Of a stretch of DNA of 5,249 nucleotides, positions 1-5,249 are shown piece after piece. The first letter of the stretch is position 1; each line of letters begins with the position of its first letter. Below the pieces are notes generated by a model. It worked only from the letters and a program-made list of their open reading frames with translations. It searched no databases and was not told the origin of the DNA. The stretch is from Promethearchaeota archaeon. Lineage in GTDB: Archaea > Asgardarchaeota > Lokiarchaeia > Sigyniarchaeales > SOKP01. Where the stretch lies: contig SDNM01000134.1 in assembly GCA_004524385.1 (NCBI GenBank), forward strand, positions 1 to 5,249, given 5' to 3'. Position numbers and translations under genes: made by a program.

Positions 1-417
1 CGATAACATGATCTTTTGGAATAGGAACCTTATCAACCTGATCATTCGCATCTCCTTTTGTTAAGAAATACCACATTTCTTTGGATTCGTCATACCATTT
101 ATCAACTATACGATGAATAATTGGATCTTCAGGAGCATCTTCCCATAAATCTTTAGCGTCAAATGCGATAATATCTCCATCTTTTTCTTCGATTGAACCT
201 TGTCTAATGTATGTCTCTTTATCAATTCCTTTAATAATTACAACGTCACCCTTTTTTAGGGCAGGATTCATAGAATCTGAGCCTACAACTGCTATTGGTT
301 CTTTTGTATTCAAATATATACCTATTACGAAATATATTAAAACTGGACTAAAGATAATAAAGATAATAAATAAGATGAGTATAATTTTTTCAATATTAGA
401 TCTGATCTTTTTTTCAC
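1..417 (-). CDS. Signal peptidase I, archaeal/ER (SEC11-like) type, N-terminal part
   Basis: Membrane serine protease that removes signal peptides from secreted proteins outside the cytoplasmic membrane (family S26B). Reading leftward on the minus strand there is a basic N-terminus (KKIRSNIEK), one long hydrophobic anchor (about 385-311), then the conserved box AVVGSDSMNPALKKGD, whose Ser (codon 274-272) before Met is the expected nucleophile. It continues with GDIIAF, PIIHRIV, whose His (115-113) replaces the Lys of bacterial LepB, and FLTKGDAND with the conserved Asp residues. The C-terminal part lies beyond base 1. The start is a problem: the coding frame has a TAG at 433-431 and no ATG, GTG or TTG before the hydrophobic anchor. 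A GTG at 417-415 lies in another frame and joins the coding frame if the seven-A run (414-408) gains one A. I used that GTG. The family call is firm, the start is not. Role and topology come from family knowledge. Confidence 0.85.
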
Positions 418-690
418 CGCTAGTTGCTCTCTAAATGATTAAAAGTTTCTTAAGAGAGGAAATAAGTTTAGTTTACTTCTTAGATATAATCCTATAATAA
501 CATATGATAAATTCTGTTTTTAAATTTAATGTTTTAATATATATTCATTAGCGAAATAGATAACCTATATAATCTTATTATTGGATTCTTGGAAGATTTT
601 TAAGAGAGAATAAATAAATATTATAGATATAATAAAAAAATATTCTTGATTATATTCATATTCTATAATATTATATTATAGCAGATATTA
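418..690. other. Divergent AT-rich intergenic spacer
   Basis: The spacer lies between the 5' ends of the signal peptidase (minus) and the thioesterase (plus), so it must carry both promoters. It is almost entirely A and T, with many TATA-like stretches (for example around 620-640 and 662-680), so no single box can be chosen with confidence. I see no coding frame and no RNA gene in it. The only structured element is the TTAAGAGAG repeat listed separately. Confidence 0.6.
427..608. repeat. Short repeated TTAAGAGAG motif with one inverted partner
   Basis: TTAAGAGAG occurs at 450-458 and again at 600-608, each followed by an A/T-rich AAATAA-like stretch. CTCTCTAA at 427-434 is the inverted partner of the first copy with one base bulged (stem 427-434 against 450-458). 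The inverted pair sits just upstream of the signal peptidase start and the second copy lies about 80 bases before the thioesterase. This could be a regulator site shared by the two divergent genes, but nine-base repeats are weak evidence in sequence this AT-rich. Confidence 0.25.
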
Positions 691-1125
691 ATGATGATTA
701 TGGAAGAAGGAATTAAAAAAAGAATTCTTAGTGTAAAAGACACTGTTAAAATTAAAGTTAGGGTTGATGATACGGATCTAATGTCAGTTGTACATTTTAA
801 GAATTACTTATCATTTTTCGATATGGGATTTGTAGAATTCATGAGTGCGATAGAAAATCCAGTTGAAAGCGCTGTTCAGAGTGGTATCGTGTTTCCTGTT
901 AAAAAACTTGAGATAACATACGAAGAATCGGCCAAATTTGGTGATCATATTATAGTAGAAACGAAGATAAAAGAAATCGGAGAAAAATCAATGACTTTCC
1001 TTCATAAAATATTGAGAGATTCTGATAATGCTTTATTAGCAGATGTAGAATGCGTTCGTTTAGTTATGGAATTAAAATCTAAAAAATTACTTAACGTTGC
1101 AAAATTTTTAACTAAATATGTTTAA
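691..1125 (+). CDS. Acyl-CoA thioesterase, YbgC/4-hydroxybenzoyl-CoA thioesterase-like hotdog protein
   Basis: A 144-residue single hotdog-fold domain, the normal size for the family, which hydrolyses acyl-CoA thioesters in the cytoplasm as a homo-oligomer. The diagnostic N-terminal motif is VRVDDTDLMSVVHFKNYL (about residues 23-40). Asp29 in DTDLMSVVH aligns with the catalytic Asp17 of 4-hydroxybenzoyl-CoA thioesterase, and the following FKNYLSFFDMGFVEF is the usual helix. Further strands fit KLEITYEESAKFGDHIIVETKI (about 72-93, the KFGD segment being typical) and a final ECVRLVMEL strand (120-128). The substrate (short-chain, aromatic or isoprenoid CoA) cannot be told from sequence. Three in-frame ATGs lie at 691, 694 and 700 with no clear Shine-Dalgarno. 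ATG 700 is also reasonable if the message is leaderless. Its neighbours do not suggest a pathway, and it seems to be transcribed alone. Confidence 0.88.
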   Translation: MMIMEEGIKKRILSVKDTVKIKVRVDDTDLMSVVHFKNYLSFFDMGFVEFMSAIENPVESAVQSGIVFPVKKLEITYEESAKFGDHIIVETKIKEIGEKSMTFLHKILRDSDNALLADVECVRLVMELKSKKLLNVAKFLTKYV

Positions 1126-1302
1126 TTCCATTTAATTATAAATTTCAACTAAAAAATAACATTTTTTTAGTGGTTTGGAGTTCCTATTTAAAAAAAATTG
1201 GCGTTTATTCTTATGGTTTATGAAACTAATATTTAAAAACAGTATTAACGAACAATAATTATAAGATCTATTTTTAGAGCAAAAAAGAATTTGGTCATAT
1301 TT
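1126..1302 (+). promoter_or_regulatory. Spacer with candidate TATA box for the 1303 stub
   Basis: Behind the terminator the spacer holds one promoter-like element: GAAACTAATATTTAAAAAC at 1222-1240, a purine-rich BRE-like part followed by the TATA-like ATTTAAAAA (1231-1239). Archaeal initiation about 25 bases downstream would fall near 1260, giving a leader of about 40 bases before the ATG at 1303. If the stub is a gene remnant, this is probably its surviving promoter. No coding sequence is recognisable in the rest of the spacer. Confidence 0.35.
1148..1171 (+). terminator. A/T hairpin ending in a T-run behind the thioesterase
   Basis: ACTAAAAAA (1148-1156) is the exact reverse complement of TTTTTTAGT (1163-1171), with a six-base loop, starting 23 bases after the thioesterase stop codon. 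The run of seven T at 1162-1168 on the coding strand fits archaeal intrinsic termination, which depends mainly on U-rich RNA. The stem is nearly all A-T, so the T-run is probably the active part. Confidence 0.5.
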
Positions 1303-1386
1303 ATGAGTAAATCAGAAACTTTAGAAATTAGACATTCAAAATTGAACATGGCATCGTATGGTTTCGCAAAATTTCTTAATGAATAA
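1303..1386 (+). pseudogene. Probable N-terminal remnant of a GPH-type MFS transporter (27 codons)
   Basis: ATG at 1303 opens a 27-codon frame ending at TAA 1384-1386, followed by two more TAA codons in the same frame. Its second half, HSKLNMASYGFAKFLNE, resembles the start of archaeal GPH/MFS transporters, where a polar leader, a Lys and a SYG.GKF..E-like motif come just before membrane helix 1. Reading past the three stops gives LFNIYGIQAFILSF, still a helix-like hydrophobic stretch, until the frame meets the 3' end of the opposite-strand permease at 1421. No known 27-residue protein matches this in my knowledge. A truncated transporter gene is the best reading; an unrelated small protein is the alternative. 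A C-terminal counterpart lies at 3086-3265. Confidence 0.4.
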
Positions 1387-1420
1387 TAATAACTATTTAA
1401 TATATATGGAATTCAAGCAT

Positions 1421-2737
1421 TTATTCTTTCTTTTTCAAGGCTTCAGTTTCCCTTAATTTAAACTCATAATCGAGTGGATCCATTAAGAGGAATGGGATAA
1501 TCCCGATATTTTGGATGAGTGCTAGAAAGAAGAACATTAAAAGGTAATCCCCTGTTGCAGCAAAGAAAACTCCCGCAAATACCAATCCTAAAGCACCTCC
1601 CAGATTTGAAAAGGAATTACAAATAGAAAGATATGTACTATCCATTTCAGGATGTTCTTTTGAATATTCTCCAGCGACTGCGGAATAGCTTGAATGTCGC
1701 CATCCCATACCAGCACCTACTAAGACTCCTATAACCAATAGAAAAACCACATTTGCTGAGAGTAGCATCAATAACAAAGCGGCGGTAGCTAATATATATG
1801 ATATGTAAACACTATTTTTTCGACTCTTTCTATCTGACATTAATCCTCCCACAATTGCCCCTCCTACAATTCCAATGCTAATAAGAAAGCTTATATATGC
1901 TTGAACCATGTATATTGAGGGATCATTTGTCTCTAATTCAAGAGCTGTTCCAGTATCCGAAACAAGTCCCATTTGAATTAAAATATATAATGAAAGGAAG
2001 ACAATAACTACAAAATCAATAATAGCGTTAAAAGCAGAAAAGGAATACATTTTCCAATCCTTAGAATTATTGAACATTCCTTTAAAATGTTCTCTCACGT
2101 TTACTTCGGGATAAGTTTTTGGTTCTTGAACTATTATAATAGTAAGTGCAGCAATTATCATGAAAATTCCCAATAGAATGAAGATAGACTCTACTGGGAT
2201 ACCAAAAATCCAAATTAATATTGCAAATAGAGGTCCACCAAATATCATTCCGACAGATCTAAGACCCCAACAGGTACCTTGAACGCTTCCCAGTTGTTCT
2301 TTAGGAACAATATCTATGATAAGTCCGTCTAATGCTGTATCAGATAATGCAGTACCAGTAGTTATTATTAGCCCAGCAATTATAAAAACCATAATAGCAT
2401 TATTGGGTGTAATTAAAAAAGGCAATACAATCCAAACAATCCCCGCTACAATAATAGGAAATAATATCCATGGTCTTCTTCTACCCACTTGTTCCATACC
2501 ATATTTATCTGTTAAAATTCCGAAAAATAGTTTAATTGACCAAGGAATCATTACTATTGTTGCTATGAATGCTATATCCGAGGCAGTAATAGCTGCTCCA
2601 GTATTGGCAATTAACATTAGTAAATAGATAGGAATAATAACGGCAAAAACGCTGGTTACTGTTCCTTGGATAAAATAGTTAACGGAAAAAAGAGATAAGT
2701 ATGAATGTTTGTAAAGTTTTTCCTTTTCTTCAGTCAT
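1421..2737 (-). CDS. MFS permease, AmpG/PucC-like motif set
   Basis: A 438-residue polytopic inner-membrane protein with about 12 hydrophobic segments, full length for the major facilitator superfamily, which moves small solutes by proton coupling or facilitated diffusion. The loop after helix 2 has motif A in its AmpG/PucC-like form, GILTDKYG..QVGRRRPW (73-90), and the second half repeats a shorter version, GLMSDRKSRK (298-307). Helix 4 has charged residues in the membrane (LSDTALDGLIIDIVP, 131-145), and the next segment contains Arg160 in GLRSVG. These recall AmpG-type transporters, where helix 4 reads like QDIAIDAY. A long charged loop near 205-230 joins the halves. The substrate is unknown, and no peptidoglycan or pigment genes nearby support a muropeptide or chlorophyll role. 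The start is the ATG at 2737-2735, giving MTEEKEKLYK before helix 1. It is flanked by transporter remnants on the opposite strand. Confidence 0.85.
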   Translation of the reverse strand: MTEEKEKLYKHSYLSLFSVNYFIQGTVTSVFAVIIPIYLLMLIANTGAAITASDIAFIATIVMIPWSIKLFFGILTDKYGMEQVGRRRPWILFPIIVAGIVWIVLPFLITPNNAIMVFIIAGLIITTGTALSDTALDGLIIDIVPKEQLGSVQGTCWGLRSVGMIFGGPLFAILIWIFGIPVESIFILLGIFMIIAALTIIIVQEPKTYPEVNVREHFKGMFNNSKDWKMYSFSAFNAIIDFVVIVFLSLYILIQMGLVSDTGTALELETNDPSIYMVQAYISFLISIGIVGGAIVGGLMSDRKSRKNSVYISYILATAALLLMLLSANVVFLLVIGVLVGAGMGWRHSSYSAVAGEYSKEHPEMDSTYLSICNSFSNLGGALGLVFAGVFFAATGDYLLMFFFLALIQNIGIIPFLLMDPLDYEFKLRETEALKKKE

Positions 2738-2790
2738 TTTTTCAAAAAAGCCTTGTTATTAATTATAAATAAAAGTAGATATAATTTAGA
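2738..2790 (-). promoter_or_regulatory. Candidate promoter of the MFS permease, probably leaderless
   Basis: On the minus strand TTTATAAT lies at 2769-2762, preceded by the A/T-rich ATCTACTTTTA. Initiation about 25 bases downstream would fall near 2741, only a few bases before the ATG at 2737, which fits a leaderless or nearly leaderless archaeal message. No Shine-Dalgarno is seen. The symmetric TTTTTTCAAAAAA at 2737-2749 overlaps the start codon and may be chance low complexity. Confidence 0.4.
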
Positions 2791-2868
2791 ATAGTGAATA
2801 CTTTTTTAATTCGTTTATTATATATTATTTACGAGATTACGAATTTTATTGAGATTCACGACGATTAG

Positions 2869-3162
2869 CTGGAATTATTATTAACTCACGGAGAGAATAT
2901 TGCTGATGCTGAGATCGACCAATTTTCTATTATTGATAACCTTTCAAAGGAAGAGAGAGAGAAAATAGATAATCTTTTATTGAGATTAAAAAAAGAATAT
3001 TGGTTTGATCATGGTTATAAATGGATAAACGGATCATACTCCGATTTTAAAATATATGACTATATAGATGGAATAATTTATGTAGAGATTGCTTGGTCGC
3101 TTAGGGATTATGCTACAAGCGATAATCTTTGTTTTAGTATTTGTATTTACGGGATTCGATAA
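2869..3162 (+). pseudogene. Hypothetical acidic protein fragment without a normal start codon
   Basis: This frame is open for 97 codons after a TAG at 2866-2868 and ends at TAA 3160-3162. The only conventional start inside it is the TTG at 2980, which would give 60 residues, but codons before that TTG already look coding (THGENIADAEIDQF, NLSKEEREKID). The composition is soluble and charged, then aromatic (EYWFDHGYKWINGSYSDF). There is no ATG, GTG or well-placed ribosome site; a GGAGAG at 2890-2895 is followed in frame only by ATT. Above the TAG the same frame continues to a GTG at 2794, but that stretch is low-complexity and overlaps the divergent promoter. From about 3086 the frame competes with an MFS-like frame that looks more convincing, so its C-terminus is probably not native. 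I do not recognise the family. I read it as a broken gene, with a small protein from TTG 2980 as the alternative. Confidence 0.45.
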
Positions 3163-3265
3163 AAATGCATCAACTCAATCTGATCTTGCAATATGGGGTA
3201 TTCAAATACACTTTGCTTTAATTCCGACGATATTTAAAGGCTCCTTTTTATTATCTCTTGCCTAA
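3086..3265 (+). pseudogene. C-terminal remnant of a GPH-type MFS transporter
   Basis: In a frame different from the preceding hypothetical, after TAG 3083-3085, the translation reads RLLGRLGIMLQAIIFVLVFV, then FTGFDKNASTQSDLAIWGIQ, then IHFALIPTIFKGSFLLSLA, ending at TAA 3263-3265. The first ATG is at 3110 (51 codons from there). A membrane helix, a short loop of the form TGFD.....Q...A..GI, and a final helix entered by LIP is the layout of the last two helices of GPH (sugar:cation symporter-like) MFS proteins, where the loop commonly reads as TGY or TGF followed by Q and GIR. Everything upstream of helix 11 is absent in this frame. It is probably untranslated debris from the same kind of transporter as the stub at 1303-1386. 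Codon use looks natural, so the decay may be recent. Confidence 0.5.
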
Positions 3266-3290
3266 TATTTTTTTAAATATTTAAGTATAA
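3266..3290 (+). promoter_or_regulatory. Candidate TATA region for the 3311-4284 gene
   Basis: AATATTTTTTTAAATATTTAAG at about 3265-3286 contains a TATA-like TTTAAATA core. Initiation about 25 bases further would fall near 3304, just before the ATG at 3311. That spacing favours 3311, not the TTG at 3388, as the real translation start. No Shine-Dalgarno precedes 3311. Confidence 0.4.
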
Positions 3291-3310
3291 ACACAAGATA
3301 TTTTATACTC

Positions 3311-4284
3311 ATGAAATTAAATTTAATTGGTGAACAAAAATTAGATATATTGAATATCCAATTGTAATTGGTGACGCACCACCCGGATTGATTACCGAAG
3401 ACATTAGAGTTTTATCCACTCCAGAAAGATATGAATTTGAAGATAAAACACATCAAGAAATTGATAAAGATGCGCTATTTCCCGAAACTGTTATACATCA
3501 TTTATCCGAAACTAGCTATGTATGGAATTTTTCTTTAATTTATCGAGAGAGACTTTTTGATATAATCAAGTGGAAATCTGCGTTTGCTTATACTCGGAAA
3601 GATAATAAATTAGAAGGAAATATTGAATTAGATATGGAAAAAGGTGTATTCATCGGGGCAATAGCAGGAATCTTCTTTATATTGGTAGATGATGATATTT
3701 ACGAAAATTTTAATAACCTAGCTGATATGATGGATGTTTTTATAGAAAAAGCTCATGGAAATGCGCCATTCTTAGTATATGGAATAATAGAAAACAAACA
3801 AAAGATTACCGAGCTAAAAACAAACATAGATATGATGAAAAATCTAGGAGATGTAAAAAAATGGGTAGCTCAACATGGAGGGGAATTTCGTTTAGAAAAT
3901 TTAGCAGAAATTAAAATGAATTTAAGTTATCTCATTAACGAGTATTCTTACTATATATTAACTCATTTCAAAGGTAAAACTAACTATACAGATTTACAAG
4001 TAGGAGAAGTTCATTTTTTAGATTACGAAGATTTAAGCGCTTTAAAAGAAATTGAATCCGCTTTATCAGAACAAGTAAAAGTCGGCGAAACTGTAGATCA
4101 GTTATTATCAAAACTATTCTTTGAGCTTTTAAAAAAACCAAAATTTCAAGAAGAAGTATATGTTCCACCATCAGAAGCTAAATCTGCCATAGAAGAAGTT
4201 AGACCTTCAAAAATCAAACAAATTCTTGAAGAAATTAGATTGCGGATCAGAAGCCAGTCTGAAGAAGATTCAGAGTCAAATTAA
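3311..4284 (+). CDS. Uncharacterised protein, possible degenerate small-GTPase-like fold, N-terminal frameshift
   Basis: The uninterrupted frame with a standard start runs from TTG 3388 (298 residues), but the same frame already reads RYIEYPIVIGDAPPG from 3343 and has no start there. One frame over, ATG 3311 gives MKLNLIGEQK up to 3340. Adding one A to the five-A run 3336-3340 fuses the two into one sensible protein of about 324 residues. Numbering from TTG 3388: a hydrophobic strand GVFIGAIAGIFFILVDDD (86-103), an amphipathic helix with ENFNNLADMMDVFIEKA (106-122), a strand APFLVYGIIENK (126-137), a helix-rich middle, and a charged tail rich in Ser/Glu (about 263-298). Strand order and VDDDIYENF recall Ras-like GTPases, and GDAPPGLI matches the P-loop spacing G-x4-G but lacks the Lys-Ser/Thr. 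NKxD is not clearly present. No signal peptide or convincing membrane segment is seen. The function is unknown and the fold suggestion is inference. Confidence 0.7.
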
Positions 4285-4294
4285 GAATAATATT

Positions 4295-4310
4295 CGAAAG
4301 ATTTTTAAAA
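4295..4310 (+). promoter_or_regulatory. BRE/TATA promoter of the aminotransferase gene
   Basis: CGAAAGATTTTTAAAA at 4295-4310 is the cleanest archaeal core promoter in the window: a purine-rich BRE (CGAAAG) directly followed by a TATA-like TTTTTAAAA. Initiation about 25 bases downstream, near 4332, would leave a leader of about 40 bases before ATG 4373. That leader carries AAGGGA at 4360-4365, a weak Shine-Dalgarno-like site. The aminotransferase is therefore likely transcribed on its own. Confidence 0.5.
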
Positions 4311-4372
4311 TTATATTAATGATTAAATTCACGTTTTCCGAACCTTTTTTTAAAATAATAAGGGAATGTTAA

Positions 4373-5249
4373 ATGAAAATAGAATATGCTGAAAGAATTG
4401 GCAGATTGCCTCCATATATTTTTGCTGAGATTGAAGAACTCATTATTCAGAAGACTAAAAAAGGTGTTGATTTAATAAAATTAGGAATAGGAGACCCTGA
4501 TCTTCCTACTCCAGAAATCATTATCGACGAGTTGATTGCAGAGTCTAAAGTACCAGATAATCAAAACTATCCTACAAGCATGGGAGAGGAGTTTTATAGA
4601 GAAGGGGTCGCTCGCTGGAATAAAGTAAGATATGGAATAGATTTAGATCCTGCAACTGAAGTATCACATGTAATGGGGGGCAAAGAAGGTGTAGCAAACA
4701 TCGCAAGGGCATTTATAAATCCTGGTGATATTGTCCTATGTCCTAACCCGGGATATCCTGTCTATGAAAATGGAGCTACTAAATTATGTGATGGAGATCC
4801 CTTTTTACTGCCACTAAAAATAGAAAATGATTTCCTACCTGATCTTGAAGCAGTTGAAACTGATATTCTCAAAAAAGCGAAAATGATGTATTTAAATTAT
4901 CCTAATAATCCAACAGGCGCAATTGCTCCCATGGATTATTTAAAAAAAGCCGTTGATTATGCAGAGGATTATAATTTCTTTATTGTGTATGATAACCCAT
5001 ATTCTGAATTTACCTATGAAGATTATATCGCTCCTACAATTCTACAGATTAATAATGATCATGTAGAAATAAATAGTGCCTCCAAAATGTTCAATATGAC
5101 AGGTTTTAGATGTGGATGGATAGCTGGAAATGCAGATATTATAGCTGGTTTAAGAAAAGTAAAATCTCAAATTGATTCAGGAGGGTCTATTTTTATCCAA
5201 AAAGCCGTAATAAAAGGTTTAAATGAATATACGAGTGAGAAAAAGCCAA
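4373..5249 (+). CDS. dapL: LL-diaminopimelate aminotransferase-type PLP enzyme, C-terminus beyond window
   Basis: Class I/II fold-type I aminotransferase. The first 292 codons are present of a family usually near 390-410 residues. DapL makes LL-diaminopimelate from tetrahydrodipicolinate and glutamate in lysine biosynthesis, in the cytoplasm as a PLP-bound dimer. Visible landmarks: RIGRLPPYIFAEIEEL (8-23), the substrate loop LGIGDPDLPTP (37-47), GGKEGVANIARAFINPGD, PNPGYPVYENG, YPNNPTG (176-182, PLP-site Asn), DNPYSEF (Asp207 and Tyr210, contacting the PLP ring), and NSASKMFNMTGFRCGW with the Schiff-base Lys238 and Arg246. The GDPDLPTP, PGYPVY and SK.FNMTG.R combination is typical of DapL, but paralogues acting on aspartate, alanine or aromatic amino acids share it. 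No other lysine genes are adjacent. The start is the ATG at 4373; an ATG at 4366 is out of frame and soon hits a stop. Confidence 0.8.
   Translation, partial: MKIEYAERIGRLPPYIFAEIEELIIQKTKKGVDLIKLGIGDPDLPTPEIIIDELIAESKVPDNQNYPTSMGEEFYREGVARWNKVRYGIDLDPATEVSHVMGGKEGVANIARAFINPGDIVLCPNPGYPVYENGATKLCDGDPFLLPLKIENDFLPDLEAVETDILKKAKMMYLNYPNNPTGAIAPMDYLKKAVDYAEDYNFFIVYDNPYSEFTYEDYIAPTILQINNDHVEINSASKMFNMTGFRCGWIAGNADIIAGLRKVKSQIDSGGSIFIQKAVIKGLNEYTSEKKP

Noticed and set aside
207..434. Plus-strand open frame of 75 codons
   Set aside because: It lies directly antisense to the signal peptidase coding and anchor region, whose motifs are unmistakable on the minus strand; its translation shows no recognisable features.
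2316..2627. Plus-strand open frame of 103 codons
   Set aside because: It is antisense to membrane helices of the MFS permease. Long antisense frames are common opposite Ile/Leu/Val-rich membrane genes, and it has no start context of its own.
2737..2749. TTTTTTCAAAAAA as an operator palindrome at the permease start
   Set aside because: It is only A and T runs around one C, expected by chance in such AT-rich spacer sequence.
2866..2868. TAG as a pyrrolysine codon
   Set aside because: No tRNA-Pyl or Pyl genes are in view, the sequence above the TAG is low-complexity and overlaps the divergent promoter, and no known pyrrolysine protein family fits.
3335..3371. Programmed -1 ribosomal frameshift at the A-run with a downstream hairpin
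   Set aside because: The sequence CAAAAAT is not a good tandem-slippage heptamer for the reading frame used, the inverted repeat CCAATTGTAATTGG has a two-base centre and lies about 17 bases away, and a similar A-run problem exists in the unrelated signal peptidase gene. A simple indel explains it better.
3980..4171. Minus-strand open frame of 63 codons
   Set aside because: It is antisense to the helical part of the 3311-4284 protein, Leu/Ile/Arg-rich in the manner of a shadow frame, with no promoter or ribosome site.
1..5249. CRISPR arrays, insertion-sequence ends, tRNA or rRNA genes
   Set aside because: I saw no regularly spaced repeats, no transposase-like protein, no terminal inverted repeats, and no tRNA-like or rRNA-like segments.

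Overview
The window is strongly AT-rich and looks archaeal, most probably from an Asgard (Lokiarchaeia-like) genome. The pointers are a signal peptidase of the archaeal/ER (SEC11-like) type with a Ser/His catalytic pair instead of the bacterial Ser/Lys pair, purine-rich BRE plus TATA-like elements upstream of genes, very short or absent leaders with few clear Shine-Dalgarno sites, and Asp/Glu/Lys/Ile-rich proteins. The lineage is an inference; there is no rRNA or other marker gene here.

Layout. Positions 1-417 (minus) hold the N-terminal half of a membrane-anchored signal peptidase that runs off the left edge. A 273-base AT-rich divergent spacer separates it from a plus-strand YbgC-type hotdog acyl-CoA thioesterase (691-1125) with a T-rich hairpin terminator behind it. 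Positions 1303-1386 (plus) hold a 27-codon stub resembling the extreme N-terminus of a GPH-type MFS transporter. It faces the 3' end of an intact, opposite-strand MFS permease with AmpG/PucC-like motifs (1421-2737, minus). On the far side of that permease lies a mosaic of gene debris: an open frame of about 97 codons without a normal start (2869-3162) overlaps, in another frame, a C-terminal MFS-like fragment (3086-3265). Next is an unrecognised protein of about 320 residues (3311-4284, plus) whose true N-terminus appears to be separated by a one-base frameshift in an A-run. Last is a PLP-dependent aminotransferase of the LL-diaminopimelate aminotransferase type (4373 to the right edge, plus).

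The genes do not form an obvious pathway. The thioesterase, permease and aminotransferase look like independent single-gene units, most with a candidate promoter of their own. No convincing new multi-gene system is visible. The most interesting points are two genes whose N-termini both make sense only if one A is added to an A-run, the split MFS remnants on either side of a different MFS gene, and the unknown 3311-4284 protein, which has faint features of a small-GTPase-like fold without the nucleotide-binding residues.
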